A stretch of 64,000 nt of DNA from positions 558,001 through 622,000 of the forward strand of contig MU008156.1 of NCBI GenBank assembly GCA_010909165.1, in the 5' to 3' direction. The position numbers and the translations under genes were made by a program. This DNA comes from Anthoceros angustus (Eukaryota > Streptophyta > Anthocerotopsida > Anthocerotales > Anthocerotaceae). Positions 24,523-35,726 of this stretch are shown piece by piece. The notes under the pieces were generated by a model. That model was not told where the DNA came from. It ran no database searches and worked only from the letters and a program-made list of their open reading frames with translations. The first letter of the stretch is position 1; every line of letters starts with the position of its first letter.

Positions 24523-25010
24523 TCCACACAGTCCTGGAGGCCTCTAACCGTAATCAAGGTGATGTAAACGGTTGCTGTTCAAGGTTCATCAACGGCAATG
24601 CAATTGGTTACCTTTATCTTCCCGGTTAAGAGGAAGATTTGTAGCTTCACGGGGAGGGTAAACAATGAGGCTTCAGAAGAGAACACATCTATGGTTTGAC
24701 ATGGGGCTAAAAACCTCATTCACTTGATGGTGGTCCCAAGACTCTGCATCTTCGGACTCTGCATCTTCGTCTTGCAACGGCCGGAAGCCTTCTGGATCGG
24801 GAAGCATATCCTCACTCGTAGTTGCAACAACTGCTTGTTTATCCTTCATCAATCTTATACACCGTATTTTTGTGATGACCCTGTTCTTAAAAATGTTCCT
24901 CCAACAATCTTCATTCAAGACAATTTTAAGAGTCTTAGCGTCTTACAACAGGCAGGCACGGGAAGGTACCAAACGACTCACAAACGTTATAACTGACCAT
25001 TAATTCAGAC
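24523..25010 (-). pseudogene. FAM21-like pseudogene, fragment 3
   Basis: Parallels 30310-30760 of the FAM21-like gene. It retains a readable exon relic: EDCWRNIF, then MLPDPEGFRPLQDEDAESED and SWDHHQVNEV (functional copy: MLAHPVGFRPLQEEGAQSWD). The Asp/Glu-Ser-Glu piece is internally duplicated here (about 24735-24765). Upstream and downstream exons are lacking. With 24155-24522 it forms one decayed copy in the same orientation as the functional gene. Confidence 0.7.
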
Positions 25011-25638
25011 ATCCGGATCAGCGAATTGGACATCCGGCTCGCTCAACTGGCAACTCCGTTCAGCATGTCGACGCACACGGGCTCATTCCGGAGCAAGGCT
25101 TCCGAAACTATATCATCTGCCCTTCCTCTTAGATGGACCCAAACCATCCAGGCTTGAAACTAGGTGCAAACATTGCAAAGGATGCTACATCACGAACAAA
25201 AGCCAAATAAATAAGTACCTATTTAAAATTGTGTCATAGGCAATACTAGCTGGTTATATACCTAGTGTAGTGCATATCAAAATAATCTATATAGGGTAAT
25301 ATATACACTGGCAGATTAATCATCAAGACCTTTTTCTGTAAATAATAAAATTATCAAAGTAATTATATTAATTATCACTGTTTGTTTCTTACCAAGTCTT
25401 AGCAATCTTTTATGTCCTCCACCGGCTTCTCGACTTGGAAGCGTTTTTGTCCGGGGCTGCTATTATCACCCACTTTCGATCTCACTGCCGTAAGTAGTCA
25501 TAGAAAATCCCCAATTGTATGTTTGTTATATACTACCCACTTTCCTCATGGCAAAAGATAGTCGGAGGGAATCCTTGATTGTTGTGCACCTACTTGTTTG
25601 GGTACCTACATACTTGGGTACTCGTCTTAGTCCCCAAC
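25011..25638. other. Downstream flank shared with the 20-kb region
   Basis: The stretch from 25015 to 25450 is a diverged copy of 20085-20540 (same order of AT-rich segments, ending in TTTCTTACCAAGTCT). It belongs to a segmental duplication that carries FAM21 pseudogene material plus this flank. No coding content recognised. Confidence 0.55.
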
Positions 25639-25639
25639 G

Positions 25640-26191
25640 TGGAGTATCGCCCTGAGCAAAACGGCGGAGCTATGGCAACGGTGAGGGTCCTACCGGTCCT
25701 CGTGGCCTTACGACATTGCGCTGTTCAAGGTCGACGTGTGAACGTGCTAGGACCACATCGTCGCCGAGAATCGTGTTTGCAAGAAGTTGGTCGCAATGGT
25801 CAACAGGTTGGGGTACAATGCACATTTTGATCCTAACGACTTCACGGTTTCCAACATTGTGCTGGATGCTGAAGTACTTAAAGATAAATATAGATACGCA
25901 ATCGATTTGGTAGAGATTCACGCAACCCTAGCTGAAGATATGAGCCGGCTCAGGCTGAAACAATTGCACCTCGACATACCAGCATTGAGAGGGTTCAGTG
26001 GGTTGATAGCGAAGTTCGAAGACAGCAACTTGGCCGTCACTATGTTCCATTCAGGACACCTCCACACCTCTAGAGGAAGGACTATTGCACCGTCGTACGA
26101 AGTTTTTGAACAGCGATATCCCATCCTATTGGCACACCAAATGAAAAGAACGGTAACCAACTCCGCGTCAGGGACGGTAATAGTAGTTTGA
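25640..26191 (+). pseudogene. TATA-binding-protein-like relic
   Basis: Residues read from 25787 to 26191 include RLGYNAHFDPNDFTVSNIV, GFSGLIAKFEDSNLAVTMFH then SGHLHTSRG, and FEQRYPILLAHQ. In order these resemble the second TBP repeat: KLGFPAKFKDFKIQNIV, FPGLIYRM...IFVSGKIVITG, FENIYPVL. Just upstream, EYRPEQNGGAMATVR in another frame and AENRVCKKLVAMVNRLGY recall the first repeat (EYNPKRFAAVIMRIR and LAARKYARIVQKLGF). A frame change near 25705 and stops near 25739 and 25748 break the first repeat. DNA-contacting Phe/Val positions are largely altered. It is a dead or very divergent TBP-family copy. Confidence 0.5.
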
Positions 26192-27260
26192 GGTCGTAAG
26201 AGAAAGCGGTCATAGTAGCGAACTACTTTCATGAGTGTTGCTTAGCTGTCACAATTTATACACATTACCAAAAAAAAGTATATGTTGTTCTAGTATGTAC
26301 TCCTATGTCCTTTTCCTTGTGGCGGTGCATAGTTGTCAAAAGTTTATTTTACTCACATTCTTAATCGTGAGAAGTTTGCGTTACTCACATACTTAATTGT
26401 CAGAAGTGCGTTGCTCGCCAATGTACTTGCTTGAGTGCTCCTCGTCCTTGTGGTTGTGCTTAGTTGTCACAAGTTTACACTACTCACATGCTTAATTGTA
26501 TCATGCCGTGTGACATTAATCTCTGCACTTGGGTTTAGTGTTTGATTAGCATTAATTGATCTAATTACTTATCTTTAAGTAAGTTATTAATAATTAATTA
26601 ATCTAAAGTGCTTATGTTAATTAAGCGTTGTATAGTGTTAATTAAAAATGGTTAGCAATAGCTAAGTTGGTAAGCACAAATAATATGCTTTAGCATATTC
26701 CTTGCATATTATAGTGTATTCTTAGGATATTTCCGGCATATGCTAATGCCAATAGGATATCTTAGGAATATGCCGATGCCAAGGGCTAGTATATATAAAC
26801 CCTTTCACAGTGGACAAGCTTAGATCTAAGCTTGTCCTCTAAATATGCAATGCAAGATTGTTGTGAGGAGGCCAAAGCTATCACTCCGAGAGCGATATGT
26901 GAGGAATTTGCTTGTTGTTCTCGTGGCAAGGGGACGAAGAGCCCTGGCAGCTCGAGCATATTCACCTGCTAGGCCTAACAATTTGCAGCGCCACAGGTTT
27001 GCCGCATTTCCTGATGCTTGTTCCATCCATCGCGCGGATTCCGCACGAGCCTTGGAAGCATGCAAAGCCTTCTCTTGGAGAGATGCCCAATCGCCGATTC
27101 GAAAATGTCGGAAAGGGCTTGTAACCTCCCGATGGCCAAAAGCCCCAACCCTGGTACAACGCAAACACCACCGAGGGAGAAGCAGAAGGAGACACCAGGC
27201 CAAGTCATCGTGAGAGTTAAGCATAAGGTGATCCAGAGAAAGACAAAATGCTAAGTGGGC
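26192..27260. other. AT-rich region, possible TE end, no recognised gene
   Basis: 26230-26490 repeats the minisatellite core seen at 20.8-21.7 kb. 26520-26780 is very AT-rich with palindromic-looking TTAATTAA-type words and repeated GCATATTCCTTGC-like phrases. A TATATATAAACCC box lies at about 26791, followed by open frames (26845-27213) with no recognised domain. It might be the end of a transposable element; I see no terminal repeats that prove it. Confidence 0.3.
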
Positions 27261-27560
27261 ATCATTGTGGAGGTGCTTGGGAAGCTTTCAAAAGATGCGA
27301 AGGCAAGGAAAGCAGGTTTACACAGCCGGAGGATGTGATCCTGCTGGTTTCGCAACCATTCCCATGATAAAAGAGGTACCCCTTTGGACACCGGAGCCTG
27401 TACCCCGGAGGTGGTAAGACACACTTGCGCCGCCCAAGGAGTCTGGTTGAAGTCCTTATGCATATGCCCAATGTGGGTTTTTACCTCGTCCACAACAAAG
27501 CTGGGCACATACCGGACGGGGAATGTTCTTGAAGGTCACAAAAGATGTGTAGATAGGGAG

Positions 27561-27697
27561 TATCCTTGAGGTGTCTTCACGGCACATCCTCATCTAGTAA
27601 CCAAAGAAACAAATTTTGTGGCCGGATAGGGAGTGTCCTTGAGGTGTCTTTTGGGTACATCCTCATCTAGTAACCAAAGAAACAAATTTTGTGGACA
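27561..27697. repeat. Direct repeat, about 67 bp unit, two copies
   Basis: The phrase beginning AGGGAGTATCCTTGAGGTGT and ending AACCAAAGAAACAAATTTTG occurs at about 27557-27621 and again at about 27627-27694 with few changes. Confidence 0.8.
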
Positions 27698-27758
27698 AAA
27701 CAAAACAACAATGGTAGATCTACCATGGTACATATTATAGTGACAGAAAGTTACTGTT

Positions 27759-27842
27759 TCCGACTTGCCGGATTCGAACCAGCGACCTAAGGATACCTGC
27801 ATACGCTACAGTCCTCCGCTCTACCAACTGAGCTAAAGTCGG
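27759..27842 (-). tRNA. trnY-GTA: tRNA-Tyr (GTA) with intron
   Basis: Reading the minus strand, the acceptor CCGACUU pairs with AAGUCGG. The D arm is UAGCUCAGUUGGUAGAGC; the anticodon GUA is followed after one base by an intron of about 11 nt (CGTATGCAGGT) before the stem resumes at AUCC. T arm is CUGGUUCGAAUCCGG, discriminator A. A small intron one base 3' of the anticodon is the hallmark of plant nuclear tRNA-Tyr genes. It appears functional. Confidence 0.95.
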
Positions 27843-28224
27843 ATGATACAAACATTGCAAATTTATTTTTAATTATTTGCTTAACAGGGACCATGTGATT
27901 TAATCCCCTTTTATTTCTGTGTCGCGATGATGGCCAACATGCTGCGTACACATACATGTGTCAAGGCCTGCATACATAGATGCATCAAGTTTGGCAGTGT
28001 CTGAAGATGCCAATAGACCGCCGATGTCAAAAGTGCAGTGAGTCACAACAATTAACGATGGCACCGGGGCGCACAATTCTCAGATGTTACACCAGTCACA
28101 ACATTTTCGATCGCATCGCCACAAGGATGGCCCCTACAGCACTCGCAGACTTGGCAAATCCGCAGACATAATTCCGACACCAATGTAGAAGTACAAGAGG
28201 CAAGGGGCCTCACAGCTCAAACCT
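27843..28224. other. 3' flank of the FAM21-like gene
   Basis: About 380 bp containing the presumed 3' UTR of the minus-strand FAM21-like gene. Parts (28000-28200) are also found, diverged, at 18530-18990 beside pseudogene fragment 1. No other feature recognised. Confidence 0.4.
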
Positions 28225-31200
28225 CTAGTCATCAAACAAGGAGCTCCGTGGCTGTTCCGGCCTTGCCTTGTCGTCATGAAGCGACGAGGACGGTCTCAAG
28301 CGTGGGACGCCAACAGCTTCCACATCAGCTCTGCCAATCGTGTTGCTACTCCCAACACTATCAGCACTACCGGCCCTGTCCACGACGGGGGTTTGATTGC
28401 TCTGGCTTCCAAACAATGAAGAGTGCGTCCTTGCAGGACCTTTCTGAAACCTCCCGAACAGCTCATCTTCGTTGTCTTCATCATCATCGCCGAAGAGAAG
28501 GGACGATATGTAAGCGGACCCTATCGTCGATGATCCTACAGCCATCCGTGCCCGTTGCCTTGGCCCCTCCTCCGAAGTTGTTGCTGGCAGCCCGGCAGTC
28601 CTGTCCATCTCCTCATCCAGATTACTTACAGAGAGAGAACTGAGAAGAGGTTGGGGCAAGGAGTTCGTCCTCCTGAAATCCATGTGCGAAGCCCTGTTCG
28701 GTGGTCCTACGATGCTGTCAGGCTTGCCCACCAGGAAGGCATCCTCATCCTCGTCCTCATCATCTCCAAAACCTAGGGGCGTTTTCCCGGAAGTTCCTCG
28801 AGCGAGCCCATTCAAGCTCTGAACTGAGCCTCTTGATGAAGGGCGTCCAAGTTCGTTGAGATCCTGCGATGACATCCCCTGAGCTGCTCGGTGGTCACTG
28901 GAAGTTGCACGTCTCAAAGTGGTACTCCCATCTGAAGACAAAGATGGGCTCAAAGATGCCGCTCTTGCATGGAGTGCTGTACCTGAATAGACATCAACGT
29001 GGTATTACAAACAGTCTGGGGAAAAGTATTAGGAAACATTACGAGATCCATTTGATAGCCAATACATACCTTTGTTTTTGAAATCCTCTTCCTTGCTGGA
29101 ATTATTCCTGTCCAATTCCTTTCGAGGTGATGTTTCAAGATAGCCTGGCCTAGGAGCATTAGTCTTCTTTGCCCTGCAGAAGAAAATGTGAGTGACCTTA
29201 TATGCGGGAACATGCCTGCATTCCTAGACACGAAGTCACAAAGCACAAACTTACCTCGACATATTTGAGGAAGCAGTTTCGCCAATTTCCAGCTGATCGA
29301 GTGAGGGTGCGTGCCGATGTAGACTCTGTTTCTCCTTTCCCCTGCTTGACCATGAGAGTGACTCGTCTTCAGAATCAACAAGCTGCTCCTTTTTGCTGAC
29401 GGTCAAAAGAGCTGCTGAATTGTACTGCACGGAAGGCAGTTCATCACGCTCCGAGACCACTTGGCCATCCGTTGACAACACCCTCATGTCCTCCAAATCA
29501 CCTGCGGCACCCAACCCTTCGGATACACTTAGCTCATCCTGATCCTTTAGAGCAGGCGTTGTCTCATCACTTTCATCAAATAATCCCCGGCCTGCACCAA
29601 TTTTGCTCCAAGACCTGAAACTCTTGCTCCGGTTGGTAATGGTGGACCTCTGTTTGATGAGCTGAGAAATGTAGCTGTCGTCCTCATCTTCATCCTCATC
29701 AAATAGACCCCCGCGAAGCTCTTGCTTGACGGCGGGGTTAGGCAACACAGATGCTGTCTTTTTGAATCTCCCAGCAGTGTAAGAGATGGCAGGTGGTAGG
29801 TTGTTGGTTGTCAAGGCAGTTGGTTGCACCTGGGCTGAGACCTCTCTCCTTGGTAAAGAGTCATGAAGCGAGCCCTTTATGTATGAGAACTTGCCAGAAA
29901 AGCTACCAGGTTTTTGTAACTGGTGGCCATGTCCGAAGAGCTCGTCTGGTACTGTGGGTCCTGTGCTACTCCCACGCACGTCTGTCTGCTCCACTGACTC
30001 TGAAGAATCTGGTACAGAACCTGGAGAAACTCCTGGCAAGGAAATTGGAGGAGGATCCGCTACCTTAGGTTGACCAGTGGATTGAGCCTCCGGGTTCCTA
30101 CCAGCATGTGGAATTGGAATAGGCTCTTTTTCATCTCCCAAGGTGGCGTTTTCCATCATGCCACTAGCAGCGAACTCAAATTCAGAATCACTCCTAGCAC
30201 CTTCAGCATCCTGTGGTGTCTGCAAGAAAACGTGCTATGTTCAGAGTCCAGTCCCCAGAAGCTATCACCAAGTCAACCATATCGTAATATCTTAAAGGCT
30301 TCTCTGTCTGACGGCACAGTCCCAAAGACCTCTAACCACTAAACAACGAGAACCTAAACCAGATTGATGATCAAGGTTCATTCAACGATACCGCAACTAA
30401 TTACATTATCTTCCTGGTAGAGGAAGATCTGTAGCGTCACGAGCAGGGTCAACAATGAGGCTTGAGAGACATGAACAAAAGAAAACACACATGGTCTAAC
30501 AAGGGGCTTAACCTCATTTACTTGATGTTGGTCCCAAGACTGTGCACCTTCTTCTTGCAATGGCCGGAAGCCTACTGGATGGGCGAGCATATCCTCTTCC
30601 CAAGTTGCAGCAACTGATTGGTCATCTTCCTCAATCTTATACTCCCTGTTCTCAAACATGTTCCTGCCAACAATCTTCATTCAAGACAGTTTCAAGACGC
30701 CTTTACAACAGGCACCCACGGAAAGGTACCGAACGACTGACAAACTTCAACAGCCACCTTTCAGGAAAGTGATACTTGCATGCAAATAAACTCCCACAGG
30801 ATGTTGGAAACGACTAATGGACCTGTAAATTCTCAAGGTGTATGCAGACAGTATATGCAGACAAACCCAGGCAAAGCAGATAAAACACACACCTATCAGA
30901 GTTCTGAGATATCTTGGAACCGCCAGAATCCGAAGGCACATTGCCGACCTCGCCGAAAAAATTGGGAGACCCACCAACATCTGGGACAGAGCCGTCTCCA
31001 TCTGCAAACAGAAGGCCAGAGTAAAACACACCACCAGCAGTCAATTAAGAGTGCTGCCAATCTGATCATGCAGTACCACATTATCTCTGTGGAAGGCAAA
31101 ACTCACAGAACAGAGAGGGACCGCGAAGAGCAGCCTCAAGCATAGCTTTGAAGTCAAGGGCAGCTGATACAGCTGGTTCCAACCCTTCTGCCTGCATTCA

Positions 31201-32405
31201 CATCCACTGTTTTCTATAGCAACATGCCTTGTTTCCATGCATGTGCCGATGTCGAATTTCAAATTACACCCGACAGTATACCTGGACTTCGGAGAAATCT
31301 GACCACTCTCCGTCAGGCATGTCTGCAGCCATGTCTCCAGTCAAATCTGCCTCATCGATCTCAATGTCACTTCCCGCCGCAGAGATGGGCTCAAAGGGCT
31401 TATGCTTCCGTAGTTCTGGATTCAGAATGCACAGTTAAATCCTTAAGACAGTAACTAGGAGTTTCCAGGTCTGTTCTGCAACTAACCAAGGAAAGAACTG
31501 CATGGTAAGCTGCAACACAAAAAAATGCTGGTTGGAATGAAAAACACCTGCTAGGCCACAGTTCACATCCTTCAAGAACTCGTCTGTTCCAATGATAAAA
31601 GGAAGAGGACGACGCGCCTGAATAGCATCGTAAGACACAGATTTCAGCCGTTTGGAAGAAAAGGCTTTGTGCCTGAGCACGCAGTAAGCATAAACACTTC
31701 GGAGGCAACAACTGGTACAATGAAATTAACATACAAAAACGACCTTTCCAGCAATGACTTTGTCAACTTCTGTCGAAATTGAATGCCTGCTGTCCAGCTT
31801 CTGATCCTTGAAAACTCCCCATGCAGTTAACACTGCTTCCTTGTAACGAGGCACAATGCCACCTTCATAGCCGTCTGCTACTGTTTCGGCTTCCTTCTGG
31901 GCCGCTGGCGCCAGCACATGTTCTGAGGTCTCATCCTCCTCATACACACGCTGTAAAAAAGCATCCACAGTGAGAACCTACTCCTTTTCATGCCCCGGAA
32001 TCACCAAGCTTGAACTCTCTGGTACTCACGTTCTCAATGAATTGGGAGTTCGAAAGTCCTCGAAGGAAATTAAGCGTGTTGTGCAGATCCTGCTCTACAG
32101 ACGTAGTTTCCTCCACCAGTTCGTGGAGTCGCTCCGCAACACTGTCGGTCCTCCGTTCTAACCCATGGGAGAAGCCTTGGAGCCACTCCTGCAGCTGCAA
32201 CCGATAAATGCAGCCCCCGTCAGCACCCAGACCCGATGGATCCCCGCGTATCCGAAAGAATCAAACAATGCGAGCCACACCCGCAGATCCCAACAACCCT
32301 AGCGACTTCTACCACCGCCCATCACAGCACCTGAATATCAGACTGGAGGGTCCACTCCGACGCTGCTGCCTCCGAGAAGATGGCCTTCAGCGACTCCCGC
32401 TCCAT
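28225..32405 (-). CDS. FAM21-like: WASH complex subunit FAM21 (WASHC2)-like protein
   Basis: In animals and amoebae FAM21 anchors the WASH actin-nucleating complex to endosomes and binds retromer and CapZ through many LFa motifs. The N-terminal exons 32331-32405, 32030-32194 and 31744-31950 encode SEWTLQSDIQ, LQEWLQGFSHGLERRTDSV, LHNTLNFLRGLSNSQFIENR and VYEEDE. These match the FAM21 head ([35 protein letters not shown]). Next is RPLPFIIGTDEFLKD (about 31600), matching RPLPYLIGSKLF. Later exons (about 31277-31420, near 31150, 30910-31000, 30530-30690, 29255-30219, 29070-29173, 28225-28982) are acidic and low complexity, with LFa-like motifs: GLFDEDEDEDDSYISQL, LFDESDE, SLLFGDDDEDNEDELFG and a terminal SSLFDD. 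The total is roughly 950-1000 residues; some middle exon borders are uncertain. The frame is open throughout each exon. Identity rests on N-terminal motif order plus the repeated LFa motifs. Confidence 0.8.
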
Positions 32406-33024
32406 GTCAACCCTGATTCTTTCCCGACCAAACTTCCCGGTGCTAGAAGCATCGTACGCTGGAGATTACACACACATCCGCTCTCTCAGACCATCCTTCG
32501 CAAATGGGCGTCCCTGTTGCGTCCAATCAGGCCTCTGCTCACATTCGCCCCGGGATCCAGGCCCACCAGCTTAGAGCCCCTCTGAATTCTCCCAATTACA
32601 CCAAGGACCCAACTTTCCAGATCTGGCTGATCAAGCCTTCCCTCAACTGCCCACTTGCCATGCGATCCCACATCCTTCCACGTCCGCTCCAGGCTTCACG
32701 ATCCGCTTCACGCTCTAGGCTTCACGATCTCAATTTCATGGGAACTGAGATTGTACGGCACCAGCTGCAGGGCCCGACGGATCTGTGTTGCGTATCGGAG
32801 GGAGAGCCAGCTGCCGACATTCCGGCCTCTAGTAGCTGGGCCCCCCGAGTCCCAAGGTGGAAGACACATCATAATACCACTACGAACGAACGGCCAGCTG
32901 ACAGCACGGTGGGGACCTTTCCGATTGCAGGTGCTTCTTCTCTTCAGGCAAATTACATATTATCACTTAAGGCTTCTCCACCCAACACTGGCAGTGGCCG
33001 ATACATATATATCACCTAGTCTAC
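32406..33024. promoter_or_regulatory. Upstream region of the FAM21-like gene
   Basis: About 620 bp between the FAM21-like start and the stop of the next minus-strand gene. It must hold the 5' UTR/promoter of the former and the 3' UTR of the latter. A short phrase (GCTTCACGATC/GCTTCACGCTC) repeats three times at 32692-32730. No TATA box is obvious. Confidence 0.4.
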
Positions 33025-34679
33025 CTAAAGCACAAGGCTGGGCTCCTCTGGTGTCACAGTGAAGACCTGGACGTCATGCATGTTCCGGCTTCGGACGGCA
33101 TACTGGAATGCCCAGTTATTGCAAGCACCCGCATGGCTGCCTGTGCGGTTCACGGCGAAGACAGCACCAGTGAAAGCAGGGAACTTGGTTCTGATTCTGG
33201 CAATGGCGTCTTGGGCGGCAGCCTTGGGGCTCATGCCCTGCCTCATGCTTTCCACAACCTGGTAACTGCAAAGGATGGGGAAAGTGATGAGTCTTGTTTC
33301 TGACGTCGGGCTGAGAGCTCCAGATTCATTCATGAGCGACTTGCAATGGCAGCAAGGCTTACCAGGCCAGGAACCGCATCATGATGTCCCCATCTCCAGT
33401 AGCACCACAAGCACCCACGTCGCTGTCGGCATAGGCCCCTGCTCCTATTATGGGTCCATCCCCGACCCTGCACAACCCGAGCATCACTGACGCTGATGAT
33501 GGGAAATGGCTGTTCAGAATGAAAGGATGAGGAACTCAATTCCAGCTGGTCCCACCTTCCAGGTATCTTGAACGTGGCGCCGTTGGTCGACGTTGCCACC
33601 GCGATCTTCCCATACTGTCATAACAGCAGCAGCAGGTGACATCACATTCTTGGACGCAGCTGGTTATTGCCGACAGGACACTGTGGTTGAGATTCATACT
33701 GCATCAATGGCTGCCATGGAGATAGTGTCATGATTTTGGCGATCAATTCCTCTGCGGTCTTCAACATCGCAATTGGGAAACATGCCTGCTTGCACATCGA
33801 GGTTGACCTTGTATGGCCCGCAGGACTTGTGGCTATCAGGGTACACATTGCGCCAAAAATTCGGCTGGCAGGAAGACGCAGTCCAAGCAGACCACTTGAG
33901 GAGCGAATCTGCAGTGCTCAGGTTATCAGGGCCTTGTACTCCCATGGACAGGGCGAAAGCCGACGCCTGGTCACCAACCAGAAGAGTATGCTCTGTATGT
34001 TCCAGCACAAGCTTGGCCGCCCTGGCTGCAGTCTTCACAAAGCGAAGCGCTGCAACTGCTCCGGCATCCATTGTAGTCTGGGAGTATCCTTACCACAAGA
34101 TCTGGCATTCGGTCAGCAAATCAAGCAACCTCACGATTGTAACTCCAGATCGCATCTCAACTCAAAGCTCAGAAATCTTCTCTGTTACCCCATCCAAGAC
34201 CATGGCATCCAACGTTGTCTCCCCATTCTCATCAGGACTTCCGCCATATCCGACTGCGCATGCACATACAAACCGAGGGAGATATATGAAACATCCTTCC
34301 TGCGAATCACTGTCTCGAGACACGGACAAAGACACCATCCCAGCACCTGAGCCATCACACTGAAGATACTCGCAAGTCGAGCATCCCTCCACAACTGCGT
34401 CCACAGCCGACTCTCCTGTCTCAATCACCTTCCATGCCGCACGCACTGCTTCCAGGAACGGCCAAGTGCTAATGACGAGGGGCACATCATGCTCAGCCTG
34501 ACAGAGCAGGAAGACCTGCACCAGTCCCCCATCGCCCACTCAGTGCTTGGACCTAATTCCATGTCCCCAAAATCAATAACGAGGAAGGAAGACCGTGCCT
34601 GCCGGGAGCTCACGCAGATCACCAACACTGCACATAAGCAGTGAATGAAACTGGAGAGGATGCCATTGCTGGTGCTCAT
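33025..34679 (-). CDS. AGA-like: N4-(beta-N-acetylglucosaminyl)-L-asparaginase / isoaspartyl peptidase family
   Basis: Ntn-hydrolase that cleaves the GlcNAc-Asn bond of glycoproteins or isoaspartyl peptides in the vacuole/lysosome. Seven exons close in phase: 34614-34679, 34347-34497, 34189-34253, 33700-34077, 33556-33614, 33363-33467, 33025-33265, giving 354 residues. Exon 1 is a signal peptide ([16 protein letters not shown]) followed by [14 protein letters not shown]. Family blocks follow: [46 protein letters not shown], then [12 protein letters not shown], whose Thr is the autoprocessing and catalytic nucleophile. After it come [43 protein letters not shown] and GSHAGAC. Length and order match the plant probable isoaspartyl peptidase/L-asparaginase 3 type. 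Divergent from PRP39. Confidence 0.93.
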
Positions 34680-35726
34680 GCTTCACTTTTCTTCCGAAGA
34701 ATTGTCCCTCACACACAAGCCACATTCTATCGGGCCATTTATGTTGATGTCCTGTAGCTCGGAAGAGACATGGGCAAGCAAGTTCCCCAGAGTCCAAGCA
34801 ATGCCAAGTGTCCCAACCAGAACGATGGTCGCCTGGAATAGCAGAATTCCAGCCAGCACCCGCTTCAAAATGCGACAATGCATTGGCTACAGCATCGTTG
34901 CAAACGCCTTGCTTCACACGTGCTGGAAACAACAAGAGCTCGCGAGGTGAGAGCCGAACAGCCTCCCGTGCAATCCAGGCACACACTGGTGGCGGGCGTG
35001 GCCCCGTCGTCAGCCGAGCCTGTGGGCCAGGTTCGGAACCACAAGAACTTGCCGAGCCTGGTCCCGCCAGTGCCCTAACCTAGACCTTATTTCTTTAGTC
35101 ATAACAGCCACCACATTATGACCCTGTTTCTTGAATCCGCTGCGCTCCAGCCCTCACTGCTGTTCGCGCGCGCTTTCGCCGCCTCTTGCCCTCGCATCCT
35201 CGCCTGTGCCGCCTCCGGCCCTGGCTTGTGCCGGGTTTGCGCTGTGAGGTACGTGAAGCCCTGCTTCCCTCTCTGGGTTCTGCTCTCTCGATTGGCGTCT
35301 TGGAACGGGTTTCTGTGCGGCTTTGAGGCAGCAATTGACGGGGGTTGGGCCGGTTTGCCTCTCTGTGAACGCGTGTTTGGTCAGTTGTGTGGCCTGCGTG
35401 AGTTGCCTGTGGCCCCCCTTCTTCGTCATGAGTCTTAGTATTGGGCTGCTTCTCGCGTGGGGCGACCGTTTGGCCGGCCTGCCTTTTATTTTCTCTTTCG
35501 GCTGCTGCCATTTCCGTCTGTGCATACGGGTTCTGGAGCTGCAATTGGCTCGAATGTGGCCGTGGCAGTCCTGTCGGCGGAATGGTTGAGGTCGTTTTGC
35601 TGTAGTTTGGAACTTGACCTACACGAGATTATTCCGTTCGCTTCGCTCCTGCAGACGCTCTTCGGTTTATGATATTGGGACAACTCGGTTGTAAAATTCG
35701 GCGACTATTTATTCGGTGTTGGAAGG
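34680..35726. promoter_or_regulatory. Divergent intergenic region between the asparaginase and PRP39 genes
   Basis: About 1.05 kb between two opposite starts. 35110-35600 is pyrimidine-rich and may include the PRP39 5' UTR or a 5' UTR intron. Open frames on both strands show no recognisable domain. Confidence 0.4.

Noticed and set aside
20340-26500. CRISPR-like arrays
   Set aside because: The repeats are diverged minisatellites without constant-length unique spacers, and the genome is clearly eukaryotic.
26845-27213. 122-codon basic frame after a TATA-like box
   Set aside because: No recognisable domain, and three other frames are also open here. Arg/Ala-rich composition alone is not evidence of a gene.
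34573-34986. 137-codon minus-strand frame upstream of the asparaginase gene
   Set aside because: The signal-peptide start at 34679 in another frame gives a complete enzyme. The longer frame has no motif and is likely 5' UTR.
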